From Phytophthora colocasiae (Eukaryota; Oomycota; Peronosporomycetes; Peronosporales; Peronosporaceae), in contig JAGKQI010000081.1 in NCBI GenBank assembly GCA_018806915.1, positions 310,001 to 374,000 of the forward strand: a stretch of DNA of 64,000 bases. Direction: 5' to 3'. The notes under the pieces are model-generated. The model saw only the letters and a list, made by a program, of their open reading frames with translations. It made no database searches and was not told where the DNA came from. Shown here piece after piece: positions 29,699 to 39,503 of this stretch. Positions within the stretch are counted from its first letter, which is position 1. Every line of letters begins with the position of its first letter. Made by a program: the position numbers and the translations under genes.

Positions 29699-30574
29699 TC
29701 ATATAGGACCGATGCATAGATCGATGAACCGACTATAGTAATTCAAACTTCCAAGGAACGATTGCATGGATCGGAGTGATCCAGGGAATGGTAGATCCGT
29801 CAGAGACTTCAGGTCCTTCGGGTTTGCCTCCAATCCATCGATCGACACTTTGTGTCCGAGATATTCCACCTTATCCATGCCCCAGAAGCTCTTTGCCACA
29901 CTGATCGAGAGATTCCACTTATCGCAGGCCTCCAATAGGCCTTCCACCCGATCGCACATTTGATCCCATGATCCAGCCGTGATCAAGATATCGTCGATGT
30001 ATGATCTCCGACCTAGCACCGACGGACGACCGGGATCTTCCGGGATCCCTGATTCGAACACATCCGCAGAGCCTTCCACATCTCCGGACTGGGAGATCTT
30101 CAGAAATCCATATAGGGCATTGTCCACAAGGCGTTGATAGATCTGAGGAGCGTTCTTCAGCCCGAACGGCATGCGATTCCACTCGAAAAGGCCAAATGGA
30201 GTGATGAAAGCCGAGATCGCGCGAGCTCGATCGGTCATTGATACGACCCAGAATCCACTCGCCATGTCTAATGAACAATACCACAGAACCTTGTCAAGAT
30301 CTTCTAACAGGTCATTGATCAAAGGCATCAGGTAGATCATCAGCCTCGTGAGACCGTTCACCAGCCGATAATCGATACATAGTCGGATGTCTACACCGTT
30401 CTTCTTGATGATCACCACGATCGGAGATGCCCATGGCGATGTCGATGGCCGAATGATCTTGGCAGCTAGAGTCGCTGATAAGATCCGATACTTTCTCGCG
30501 AAACTGTGGCGCCACCTTTCGGACTCGTTGTGCGATCGGCTTTGCATCACCCACGTCGATATCGCATATAACAC
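29699..30574 (-). pseudogene. Outer Gypsy element: reverse transcriptase
   Basis: Blocks are PWASPIVVIIKKNGVDIRLC, IDYRLVNGLT, SLDMASGFWVVSMTD, FGLFEWNRMPFGLKNAPQIY, the catalytic RRSYIDDILI, and YLGHKVSIDGLEANPKD. It contains an unusual extra 30-35 residue segment (LKISQSGDVEGSADVFESGI...) between the PFGLKNAP block and YIDD. The fragment 30312-31037 supplies the N-terminal part of the polymerase (MRKVAPQF-like region) in an overlapping frame. Confidence 0.85.
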
Positions 30575-31423
30575 CCTTGGCCGCTGGAGGAAGTGCGTTT
30601 CCCTTTCCGATCAGGAGATGTCGCTTCTTCCAAATAATCTGTCGAAGTTTCTCGATCTCCTCCGGGTAGCCGATCCCGGATTCCCCTACTTGCAGATCTT
30701 CAATCCTGACTTCTTCGGTGGTGGAGATCTGGATCTCTGGTACTACTGCGAGATTATCGGCTAGATCTTCGGTCGAAAAATCACCACTTTCGTGTAAGTG
30801 GGTCTGATCAGCGTTCTCGATCCCTTCAGGAGATGTCGGATCCGGTTCATCCGTTGATTGATCACGCAGCCTATCGTCCTTGGCTGTCAAGATCAGGGTG
30901 TCTTTAACCCTGGGGACGGCATCGGCGTCAGATTCATGTTTGATCTCGATTTGAAAATCTGGTTTTCTGTTTTTCCTCGATCTCTTCTTCGCATGTCCGA
31001 TCTGTCCGATCTGGGGCCTGATCTGGCAAGCTCTCATTCGTCTCCAGTCTCACCGCCCCCAGCTTCGCCACTCGGGGTCTTGTCGGAACTGATCGTGATC
31101 GGTGGGGTATCCATGGGATCCGGTTGGGGATCGATGAATGCGACCTTGACTTCGGCTGTATCGGTTGGTGATCGCGGTTCCGGTGTCGATATTGGTGCAG
31201 GATCAGGGTCGGTCCTGGTTGCCCCACCTCGGCGGAGTATGGATCGCGGCGTAACGTAGGTCGGCCGTTCGACCGACGGTAAGGGGATCTCCACGGATTC
31301 CTGAGGTTCTGGTCTTGCGTCCACAGTCGCTTCTAGAGCTAGATTCTGCCACTCCATGTAACGTCGGGATCCGATCGACACAAACCCGGGGAATCGAGGC
31401 ACTTTTTCCTGATCAAGTACCAT
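30312..31423 (-). pseudogene. Outer Gypsy element: linker between protease and reverse transcriptase
   Basis: Two overlapping minus frames (31423-31034 and 31037-30312) are rich in acidic residues and proline (PLPSVERPTYVTPRSILRRG; EEIEKLRQIIWKKRHLLIGK). They end in the conserved pre-RT peptide KGVICDIDVGDAKPIAQRVR. No enzymatic motif is present in the first half. Confidence 0.65.
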
Positions 31424-31460
31424 TCCAACATGTAATCTGTGATCCAGTCGTAAAATCTTC

Positions 31461-31982
31461 TCAGCTCAAATTCGTGATCACTAAGTACCGAGTTCGGCCG
31501 GGTCCATTCACCACTGTAGGTACCCATTGGTCGCCTCTGGTCACCCACAATTTTTCTGTCGCCGATAATTTCACTCTCGATGCGATCTCTTCAGATCCCC
31601 CAACTGGGATGTGTAGATCTTCCTCCAATTTTACCGATCTTACCTTCTCCCCGTATAATCTCTTGCGACCACTAAGTGGGATCCCCACTTCATTAGGTAA
31701 GCACATCGATCCCTTCGCCAGATCCATCCGGACCCCAGCCGGGATCATGAAATCCATACCCAGGATCGCATCTTGCCCGGATAGATCCCTCGATCCAAAT
31801 ATCGAAAAAGTAGACCAAGTATCCCGCAAGCGTGATCTTGATCCTCGTTCTTCCCTCGGTGGTGTACACATTATCACCGATCCCAACACACTCCTGTCTC
31901 TGACTAGTGTCAAAGTGGCACCCAACCTTACGAGCAAGGCGGTATCCAAGATGGATACCTCGGCGCCAGTGTCCAGGAGCAA
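31461..31982 (-). pseudogene. Outer Gypsy element: aspartic protease
   Basis: LLDTGAEVSILDTALLVRLG is a retropepsin active site with DTG. AILGMDFMIPAGVRMDLAKG is the flap-distal ILG block of Gypsy proteases. The frame is intact over the domain. Confidence 0.8.
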
Positions 31983-32289
31983 GATCGCTCTTTCGTGATT
32001 GATCTTGCCTGAGATCTTGGCTTGGCGGAACCATTTTCCGGGTGCGTGGTATTTCCAATACCCCTGGACTCTCCTTCCTTGAGATCCAGAGCCACTTCCG
32101 CACCAGATCGAGAGAACTCATCGATCCGGGGAAGACTCGCGATCTTAGCAGTATACGAATGCAACTTACATGTATTACCGCGCAGATCCGAATTCTCCCT
32201 ATCTTGATCTCTCGATTTCTTGTTCACATATGCATAGATGCAGTACTCAGAACGCTCGGCTCGTACCGGTTTCCAAACCGGCGAGCGTC

Positions 32290-32598
32290 CTAGTTTAACA
32301 TCTTCTCCACCTTCTCGGGGAACAATCCGGCATGTCGGGTCGGGTCGTACCACTTGCGGATCTGGTTGTAGAATTCTTCCATGGGGCATTCTCCAGCTTC
32401 ATGGATCTCCCCACAACCGCGGCAGGTATACAGACAGCGATCCGTTGGGTGACCCCTCTTCCCGCACTTTTCACAAGTTAGACGTCTCCAGCAGTCCAGA
32501 TCCGTATGCTTCCGCGATCCACAGTGTGAACAGCGACCTCGATCGTGGTCTGACGTACCCCTGCGATCCGCGATCCGGCCTCGATCTTGCGCGTTCAC
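32290..32598 (-). pseudogene. Outer Gypsy element: triple CCHC zinc-knuckle region of gag
   Basis: Three consecutive knuckles: CSHCGSRKHTDLDC and CEKCGKRGHPTDRC (both CX2CX4HX4C), then CRGCGEIHEAGEC (CX2CX3HX4C). The frame overlaps the gag stop at 32595 and is shifted by one base, so it is reached by a frame change or a sequencing error. Confidence 0.75.
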
Positions 32599-33815
32599 CT
32601 GCGATCGCGACTGATCCTGTTGGTGGGGAACGCCCCCAGTGCCGATCTGCTTGTCTTCCGACGCGGCAAGATATATCCTCCGGAGATCGCCGATCCGGAT
32701 ACTTCCTCTGATTCCGAGCTCGGATCTTGGGCTTGGATCGCCCGTACCACCGCTCGGGTGGGTGCCGCCGGGGCACTGGCCGGTGCTTTTTGTCTATACT
32801 TCGATCCGAACGCAGATTTACGTTGTCTGCTTTTCGCCCGTTCCCGGGCACGAAGTACCTCCTCCAGTTCATCGACGTCGCTCAGTCGGAGTAGGGTCAG
32901 CCGATCAGCTAACTCCGGATCTCCCAATGTCTCGATGTAGTGGTCTACATGTTCCCGGCGGGCCTTAGGGCTCCCATCCTTGATCTTCAGTCTAGCACGT
33001 AAAGCCGCCACGTTGAGCCGGTAGAGGTAATCAAGGGGAGTTTCTTCCGATCGCTTGCGAGCGTGATAGTATTGCCACGCGACCGACATACCCAACCCAC
33101 AATACTGGGTCTGGAAACTGTCCAGCAGATCCGCCCACTTGGTTTTCGTCGTTCGACTGAGCTGCCTGTACCAGTTCTTTGCCGGTCCCACCATCAGATC
33201 TGCAAACGTGAGGCATTTTTCTTCTTCCGTAGCCTGATCACGCTGGAACGCTGACTTGACCTTACTGATCCAGGCCCGAGCGCGATCTTCGTCCAGATCT
33301 TTACCCGCAAAATCTTTCAGATCTGAGATTGCTGAGATCCGGACCCGCTGGATCATCGACGATCCTCCTTGACCGATCGCCGCGGATGCGATCGCTGCTC
33401 GGCTCGACATCTGTCCACCGGAACTTGATATGCCCATATCGTCCGGATCGTATTCCCATGCATCCGGATCCGAGGCCGTAACGGACTCCATTTCAACATC
33501 CAACTCCCCTTTGATCGGCGATCGGGGTGTCGCGAGATTCCGTTCTTTTAAGAAACGATCCATCGCCATTTGAAAGTAGTCGTCCAGCTTGTTGCTCGAT
33601 CCCGTGGAATTAGTCGTCGGCGCGGTCTGGTCTGTCCGGGTCCGGCGATTTTCTTGCTGATCAGGTGTCTTAGCCTCCAGTTTCGTGGCCATCGATCGTG
33701 TATCTTGTTTCTTCATACGCGATTTCACAAATTTGGCACCGGAGGGCCTAACGACATGCGTTGCAGCCTTCTCGGGCTGTCGGAATCTGGTTCCGAGGTC
33801 GCTGACGCGTAGCAT
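32595..33815 (-). CDS. Outer Gypsy element: gag capsid
   Basis: 406-residue frame starting at the ATG at 33815. The capsid-like region is at about 170-300: KVKSAFQRDQATEEEKCLTF, WYRQLSRTTKTKWADLLDSF, YHARKRSEETPLDYLYRLNV, and LADRLTLLRLSDVDELEEVL. A basic tail follows. Another frame (33725-34085, minus) reads AVKILLDLLQEAGLVAGEFD and is probably the true N-terminus, joined by a frame change near 33830. Confidence 0.75.
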   Translation of the reverse strand: MLRVSDLGTRFRQPEKAATHVVRPSGAKFVKSRMKKQDTRSMATKLEAKTPDQQENRRTRTDQTAPTTNSTGSSNKLDDYFQMAMDRFLKERNLATPRSPIKGELDVEMESVTASDPDAWEYDPDDMGISSSGGQMSSRAAIASAAIGQGGSSMIQRVRISAISDLKDFAGKDLDEDRARAWISKVKSAFQRDQATEEEKCLTFADLMVGPAKNWYRQLSRTTKTKWADLLDSFQTQYCGLGMSVAWQYYHARKRSEETPLDYLYRLNVAALRARLKIKDGSPKARREHVDHYIETLGDPELADRLTLLRLSDVDELEEVLRARERAKSRQRKSAFGSKYRQKAPASAPAAPTRAVVRAIQAQDPSSESEEVSGSAISGGYILPRRKTSRSALGAFPTNRISRDRR

Positions 33816-34085
33816 GACGATCCAGTCTGATAACCTAGATCGGGCGTCAGTGGGCGTTCGCCGACCAAGACTTTGAGAGAGTTGAATAGGTCATGGGTTG
33901 CATACTGAATCGCTTCCAGTTCCAGGTCAAATAGAGAGTTTGGGTCGAATTCTCCAGCCACTAAACCAGCCTCTTGGAGCAGATCAAGTAGAATCTTCAC
34001 CGCGTTCAGGCGGTCCGAGCTAGTCCGGGGTTTCGACACTGGGCCGGTGAGGTTACCGATCTGGCGGACTTGTATGATCGTAAGA

Positions 34086-34584
34086 ACGGGTCGTTAAGCA
34101 AGGTCTCGCTTAGCATCTTCCCTGTAATAGGCCTGCTCGATCGCGTCCTTGGTAATCGTCGATCCCGGGCTGATCATGTCTTCTGGCTCTGAGTCTGGAG
34201 CTTTCAATTTCGTCCGGAGTGCTCTTGATCTTCTTTTTCTTGGGTCGATCTTGAGGCAGCAGTGGACTTGGTGAGGCAGATTAGGTTTCAGCTTTGCTGA
34301 TTCCTTATCGCTCGTGTGCGGATCTCGATTCTCATCGAGATCCGCGGTGGCCTCGAAGGGGCCTTGGGAGGAATTCCGAGGTTTTTCTTCAAGATCTGGA
34401 TTGCGATCCAGGTCTGCCTCGTGCCTGTCAGTAGAGATCCTCCCAGAACTCTGCTGATCTGTGGATCTTTCCAGTTTTCAGTGGTGCCTCCGCCGATCCA
34501 ACATTCGTAGGCACTTCTTCCCTTGTTCTTCCTTAATCTTGACATCTTCTTGGGACTCACGGTGATATCCGAAGTCACCAGAAG
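34086..34584 (-). other. Leader of the 19-kb element
   Basis: About 500 bp between the primer binding site and gag. No supported protein. Confidence 0.5.
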
Positions 34585-34602
34585 ATTCAGGCACGCGCAC
34601 CA
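34585..34602 (-). promoter_or_regulatory. tRNA primer binding site of the 19-kb element
   Basis: One base inside the 5' LTR, the minus strand reads TGGTGCGCGTGCCTGAAT. It begins TGG, as expected for pairing with the CCA end of a tRNA. The primer tRNA was not identified. Confidence 0.55.
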
Positions 34603-34603
34603 T

Positions 34604-35934
34604 TGTGGTGGAGCGGATCTGGCCAAAATCTGGTTGAGGCCGATCGCGATCGCCACTTGCGCCCAGACACCGACTAACGGAGGGTCCCCGATGATCCGTG
34701 ATCTTGCTGCGTGTAGAGTTCACCTTGTGTACCCGTCGGTAGGCGGGTTACGCTCTTCCAGGTGACTTCTGAAGATGTCTTGGGACGAGAAGAATGTCTT
34801 GGGTGACGTAGGGGTGTGAGATAGCGTGGGAATACTTCACTCTACCTCGGAGGGGTTGATCCGGGTCACAGGCGAGTTCTCGAGCCTTGATCCGGTCACC
34901 TGGTCTTCGATCCAGGTCTTCCAAAGGTCCAATGTTGGGGATCTGATCCCTTCCTTTACGATGCTTGCCGCTTCCTATAGCGGGTGTCTTGATGGGTTGA
35001 GAGTCGACGAGATCGTCAGGCCAAGCAGCCAATTCCTTCCGATCCGTAGTTCGCACGTAAAGGATAGATCACTAGATAGGGTAAAACTGGCCAATGTATT
35101 ATCCAGAATTAACCTCTATGCTAGATCTCTTCTCCTTACCTTCTTGATGCCGGGGGGGCCAATGTAATTCCCAGTTCCGGTCTTGAACGAAGGCACTTGT
35201 GATGTCCAGAGCAAATTCGATTTTGTTTATGGTTATTCCTATGTCTACTAGCCCCATCCTCATCTGCTATCCTACGATTACCTGACATCCGGCTACACAG
35301 CTGCCCTTCCGATCTTCGATCTTGATCTCACCTAACCCCTGATCGCGATCTCGATCTGCCGATCTGGCGATCAGCCGATCTGGCGATCAGCCGATCTCGA
35401 TCAACCATCTCGGTCATCGATCTTGGTCCACCGTCTTGAACAATGATCCCGATCAGCAGCCTTCATACTTGATCTCGCGTGCCTGCGTCGTCGACATTCC
35501 AGGTCTTGAGCTTCCCAGACTTGATCACCACTCCCCACGCGACTAACACTGCCATCAGGTCCCCTCGGCAGCATCTCACGGTTATGTTGTCACCGGCCCA
35601 CCATAGATCACACCGATCCCGACCCTCTGCCGCCTTGATCTCCTTCTCATGCGACCTCAGGCAAGGCGCCCTTTTCTCCTCCGACCCTGAGCCGCCACGC
35701 GGGACCGCACGACGGGTTCTCCAATCACTTAGTCTCACTTGACCAAGACGCCATCCATTCATCGCTGGCGAGATCCAGACGAACATCGATCTGGATCCAT
35801 TCGTCAGCCATCGTTCGCGCAATCTGGGGTCATCAACTGACATCTTGCTTCGCCAGAGGCCCCTGTCGCTTGATCCGACTCTCTTAGGGCCTGACGTTGC
35901 CTTTTCTCGGATTTCTTATTCGCGCTTCACCACA
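34604..35934 (-). repeat. Right LTR (5' LTR) of the 19-kb Gypsy element
   Basis: 1331 bp, TGTGGTG...CACCACA. Apart from the shorter CGATC array, only a few substitutions and homopolymer-type indels separate it from the left LTR. Confidence 0.9.
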
Positions 35935-35938
35935 TGTT
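35935..35938 (+). repeat. Target-site duplication TGTT, right copy
   Basis: Matches 16942-16945 on the other side of the element. Confidence 0.7.
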
Positions 35939-37494
35939 CGCGTCGAACATCCGACGTACGAGCGTGAAATGGAGAGCGCTTCCGCTACTTCTACTGGGTC
36001 TTTCATCCCCTGGGTTCGACAGAAGGCGTCAAACCGGTTTGGGTGGATGGAGTGGGTGGTAAAAGCAAATCTCCCACTGGCCTTTGTTGAAAACCCGCTC
36101 TCGCGCCGGTAAGGACAAGAATTTAAATCGGTACCAGTACTTGAAGATTAATTTATGGATCTTGTATTTTGTGTACAGATACACTAACTTGGCGCCAGTG
36201 TCAGTGGACACGTTGCGAAGCAACATGGAGGCAGTGACGCGGGAGGTGGAAACTATCATCGGTACTGAAATGCCAAATGATTTTGGCCTGATGCTGGACG
36301 GCTGGAGTAACGGCAGTGAGTTCTACCTTGCTGTGTTTGCGGTGTACGTGAGCGAAGGCACCGCGCGGTACCCTCTTGTGTCGATGGCACCAGTGGTGCG
36401 AGGACCTGGTGATGACCATGGAGCAGAGACGTTGATGGAAGCTCTCAATTTTCCTCCCGTTTTCGGAAAACAGCTGTCGCAATGCCGGTTTCTAGTCGGC
36501 GACAACTGCTCAGTCAACAAGCGGTTGGCCAACCTCATGGATGTCCCGCTTGTTGGCTGTGCAAGTCACCGGCTGAACCTGGCAATGAAGGAGCTCCTGG
36601 CACCTTACGAGGACGATCTAGACATAATCCAGCGATTGATGAAAAAGCTAAGGACCCTAAAGAGGGATCAAAGCTGAGGTAAGTTTTGCCCTCTTTCCAA
36701 TTGTATTTTGTGCTAATAATAATTAATTGCTCCTCTATATTAGATTATTGACTCCTTTACGGCCTGTGCTGCGCCAAGAAACACGGTGGGGTTCTACCCA
36801 CGCCATGCCTGCGCCGCTACTTCGAGCTACTTGGTTTTCTTTCCATGGACAACGAAGACATCGCTGAGTTTTGCCCTCGCCAGCAACGCACAAGCGCCTG
36901 AAGGTACTTCTGGATGAGCTATCGGACTGTGAATCGGTGTCCTTGGCGTTGCAGAAGGATGACGTCGATCTTCTCGGGGCTCGAGATCTACTTGATGGTC
37001 TGATTGCTGTGAAGCCGATACTTAAGACGTATCTTGGTAAGTTTGCATTTTCTAAAGGAAGTTTGAATTTCACTAACCAACAATTTTTTTGTAGGAACGT
37101 CGGCAAATATTATTCACTCGCCATCATTTGAGTCTGGATGCTGTAAGGTGCTAGCAGGTGAATCGGAAAGACTGTCCCGAGCCGAAAAGGCAGCTATGCA
37201 GCCGTTTGAGCGCGTGGAGGAGACTGGCTCAAGCGCTGAAGTGCAAATGTTGCAGTTGGAGAGTTTTGCAGAGCGCATTCTCAAAAGCGCAAGGTGAAGG
37301 CTTCGGAAGTCAGCTATCCACTCGTCAGTGCAATCCCTCCCACGTCAAACAAAGTTGAACGCTTGTTTAGCGTTGCCAGGGCTATGATCGGCCACGAGCG
37401 CCAGGCACTATCGCCTATAGCGGTTGAGATGCTGCTTTTCCTGAAAGTCAACGCCTCCTACTGGGGTGTGGAAGTCGTTGACAGATGCATTTAG
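35935..37494 (+). pseudogene. hAT transposase, remaining exons with dimerisation domain
   Basis: Continues the split gene at 16751-16945. The first four bases are the target duplication. The second His of the BED finger (RVEHPTY) follows at once. Introns are 36110-36178, about 36680-36744 and about 37036-37094, all GT-AG and AT-rich. Catalytic-domain blocks include FGLMLDGWSNGSEFYLAVFA, CRFLVGDNCSVNKRLANLMD and PLVGCASHRLNLAMKELL. The C-terminal hAT dimerisation block is TSNKVERLFSVARAMIGHER followed by FLKVNASYW. One frame change lies near 36850. Apart from the Gypsy insertion the gene is well kept. Confidence 0.8.
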
Positions 37495-37987
37495 AAAACA
37501 GTACAGCAGCACATGAACTGACATCAAGGGACTGTGAGCAGTGCATGTTTCTCACGGTTCTTCGCGGTGATATCAATTATTTACTGCGACGTTTTGATAG
37601 TTCTCAATTATTGATTTCTTTGAGTTTCTTCCTGCAATGCGTTACGGGCTGGAGTCCAATGGAGAAAATGAGTATCAGTTGTCTATGTAGTCTACCAACA
37701 CCTCCACTCATGTTGCCTTGAAACAGTCGGCACTATTCTTGCTGACTGACGTACATCCTGTCCACCTCAGAACTCCCATGTGTCTTGCTGTCTCTGGAAT
37801 TGCTGACACTTTGGGTGCCAACTGGCAGTTGATTCGACACGGTCCGGAATCGATCGGAATGATCACTGCCAATGTCTCCCTATCCACCGTCTGGGCTGTC
37901 TGCAATCGGTTCCCTTAGTCTCCGCTCTCCAACCAGAAGATAAGCCTTAGTCTGCCGATTCACTCTGCATCTTGGCGAGCGTCTTCG
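37495..37987. other. Intergenic region, end of hAT element and transporter upstream
   Basis: No gene. The right terminus of the hAT element should lie here, but no inverted copy of CAGGGGTTCCG was found. Confidence 0.45.
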
Positions 37988-38003
37988 TCTCAATTCACAT
38001 TTC
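37988..38003 (+). promoter_or_regulatory. Oomycete-type core promoter of transporter copy 2
   Basis: TCTCAATTCACATTTC matches the Inr/FPR consensus GCTCATTYYNCAWTTT at 13 of 16 positions. It ends 45 bp before the ATG at 38048. Confidence 0.6.
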
Positions 38004-38047
38004 AATGTGACCAAGCAGATACCATTCCAGCCTTTGACCACTTCCCG

Positions 38048-39487
38048 ATGTTGGAAGAAAACGTCTCCAAGGATGTCGATACCCACGTGAACATCACATT
38101 GTACAACAAAGCAGAGGCTTCTCCAAGTTTCCACACTCGAGCAACGATAGCAGTGAACCACCGTCAGCTCGGCGTCGTGGGGATCGTCTCCATCATGTAC
38201 GTCTACCTGTGCGCCGGCCCCATTGGATCTGAAGAAGTGATCTCGTCTGCTGGTCCCCTCGTCGGTCTCTCTGGTTTCCTCCTCTATGCGCTCTTCGTCG
38301 CCTTCCCGTTCGCTTTCATTGTAGCTGAACTGTGTTCGGCATTCCCTGAAGACGGAGGCTTCACCGTCTGGGTCTTGACCGCCTTCGGGCCGTTCTGGGC
38401 CTTCCAAGTCAGGTATTTGTCCTGGATTGCTGGAGTTCTTCGAGGAGCGTTGATGCCCGGTGCGTTACTGGAACTTCTGACCCGGTACTACGACGTTGAG
38501 ATCACATCGTCCGCGCTCTCATACGCCATCAAAGTGGCTATCGGAGTCGTGCTGGCCATCCCTGCACTCTTTGGCACGCGTACTGTCGGCAGGTTAAGCT
38601 TCGTGGTCTGCCATGGTGATACTCTTCTTCGCTGTGTTCACAGTCTGGGCCGTCGCCAAGATCTCGATGATCTCTTCCAAGTCCGCCATGAGCACGTTGC
38701 GTACAACGAAGACACACGTGACGTGACTTTATCGGGCAACGTGGACATCCACTGGACGACCTTCTTAAACATCCTCTTCTTCAAGTTTAAAGGGATGAAC
38801 AACGCCTCCGTCTTCGGCGGAGAAGTGCAAAACCCCGCACGTTCGTATTCCCGAGCCATCGCCATCACGTGCGCATTGCTTCTCGTAACGTACATCGTTC
38901 CGATGACCGCCGGCATTGTCTCGAATGGTTTGCCATGGATTCACTTCGATCGTAACTCGTTCCCGGTCTTCGCCTACTACGTGGGCGGGAGTTTTCTTCG
39001 CACGCTCATCCAGATCGCGTCTTGCTGCGGAACGGCCGGTATGTGTGCGGCCGCGTTGCACGTCATGACATTCCTGGTCAGTGGCATGGCGGAGAACCAG
39101 CTCGTCCCCAACCTTTTCGCCAAGAGGTGTGTCAAGTTCCACAGCCCCACCAACGCTACACTCCTTACGCTCGTGCTCATGCTCGTACTGGTGGGCTTGG
39201 ACTTCGACAGTATGTTGGCAGTCACGAACGCCTGCTCTGGTGCCGTTCAGCTGGTTATCATCACCACAGTCATCAAGCTACGTCGGGAGTTGCCGTACAT
39301 CGCACGCCCAACGAGAGTCCCAGGTGGAGCTCCAGTGCTGTACGTCGTTGCAGTGGTACCGACCTTTATGTTTGGTTACATCACGGTCTACGCCTTCTGC
39401 AACTTCACGTCGGCAGTTCTCATGGTCGCGTTCTTCGTACCAGGATGGCTATCGCTTCTACTACCGTCGTTCGCTGGCGTAACATAG
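38048..39487 (+). CDS. APC-superfamily amino acid/polyamine transporter, copy 2 (frame-damaged)
   Basis: Paralogue of the transporter at 12.75-14.25 kb, in the opposite orientation. The ATG at 38048 starts MLEENVSKDVDTHVNITLYN. The family hallmarks are LGVVGIVSIMYVYLCAGPIG and VAELCSAFPEDGGFTVWVLT. Two nearby compensating frame shifts (about 38610-38665) replace one membrane helix by CHGDTLLRCVHSLGRRQ; another frame reads MVILFFAVFTVWAVAK there. A further change near 39445 replaces the ending, whose original GYRFYYRRSLA is in another frame and stops at 39482. A core promoter is present. If the breaks are real, the protein lacks a proper helix 6. The 3' end nearly touches that of the convergent IQ gene. 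Confidence 0.8.
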   Translation: MLEENVSKDVDTHVNITLYNKAEASPSFHTRATIAVNHRQLGVVGIVSIMYVYLCAGPIGSEEVISSAGPLVGLSGFLLYALFVAFPFAFIVAELCSAFPEDGGFTVWVLTAFGPFWAFQVRYLSWIAGVLRGALMPGALLELLTRYYDVEITSSALSYAIKVAIGVVLAIPALFGTRTVGRLSFVVCHGDTLLRCVHSLGRRQDLDDLFQVRHEHVAYNEDTRDVTLSGNVDIHWTTFLNILFFKFKGMNNASVFGGEVQNPARSYSRAIAITCALLLVTYIVPMTAGIVSNGLPWIHFDRNSFPVFAYYVGGSFLRTLIQIASCCGTAGMCAAALHVMTFLVSGMAENQLVPNLFAKRCVKFHSPTNATLLTLVLMLVLVGLDFDSMLAVTNACSGAVQLVIITTVIKLRRELPYIARPTRVPGGAPVLYVVAVVPTFMFGYITVYAFCNFTSAVLMVAFFVPGWLSLLLPSFAGVT

Positions 39488-39503
39488 GTTGTAAGGCTTG
39501 ATT

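Larger units (their letters stand above)
16946..35934 (-). mobile_element. 19-kb Ty3/Gypsy retrotransposon with long LTRs, dual RNase H and antisense gene
   Basis: Complete outer element in minus orientation. LTRs (16946-18392, 34604-35934) begin TGTGGTG and end CACCACA. A tRNA-type primer site abuts the right LTR and a purine tract abuts the left LTR, both fitting minus orientation. Order in its own direction: leader, gag, three CCHC knuckles, DTG protease, reverse transcriptase with YIDD, Gypsy RNase H, a second RNase H, integrase with HHCC, then (after an inserted foreign element at 22056-27714) integrase C-terminus with chromodomain, then a gene on the opposite strand. LTRs are near identical outside a tandem array, so insertion is recent, yet the ORFs contain frameshifts and a TAG. 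GATC is strikingly frequent throughout. It interrupts a hAT transposase gene. Confidence 0.9.

Noticed and set aside
18393..34603. One intact gag-pol polyprotein in the 19-kb element
   Set aside because: Several frame changes, an in-frame TAG near 28100 and the missing integrase core rule it out in this copy.
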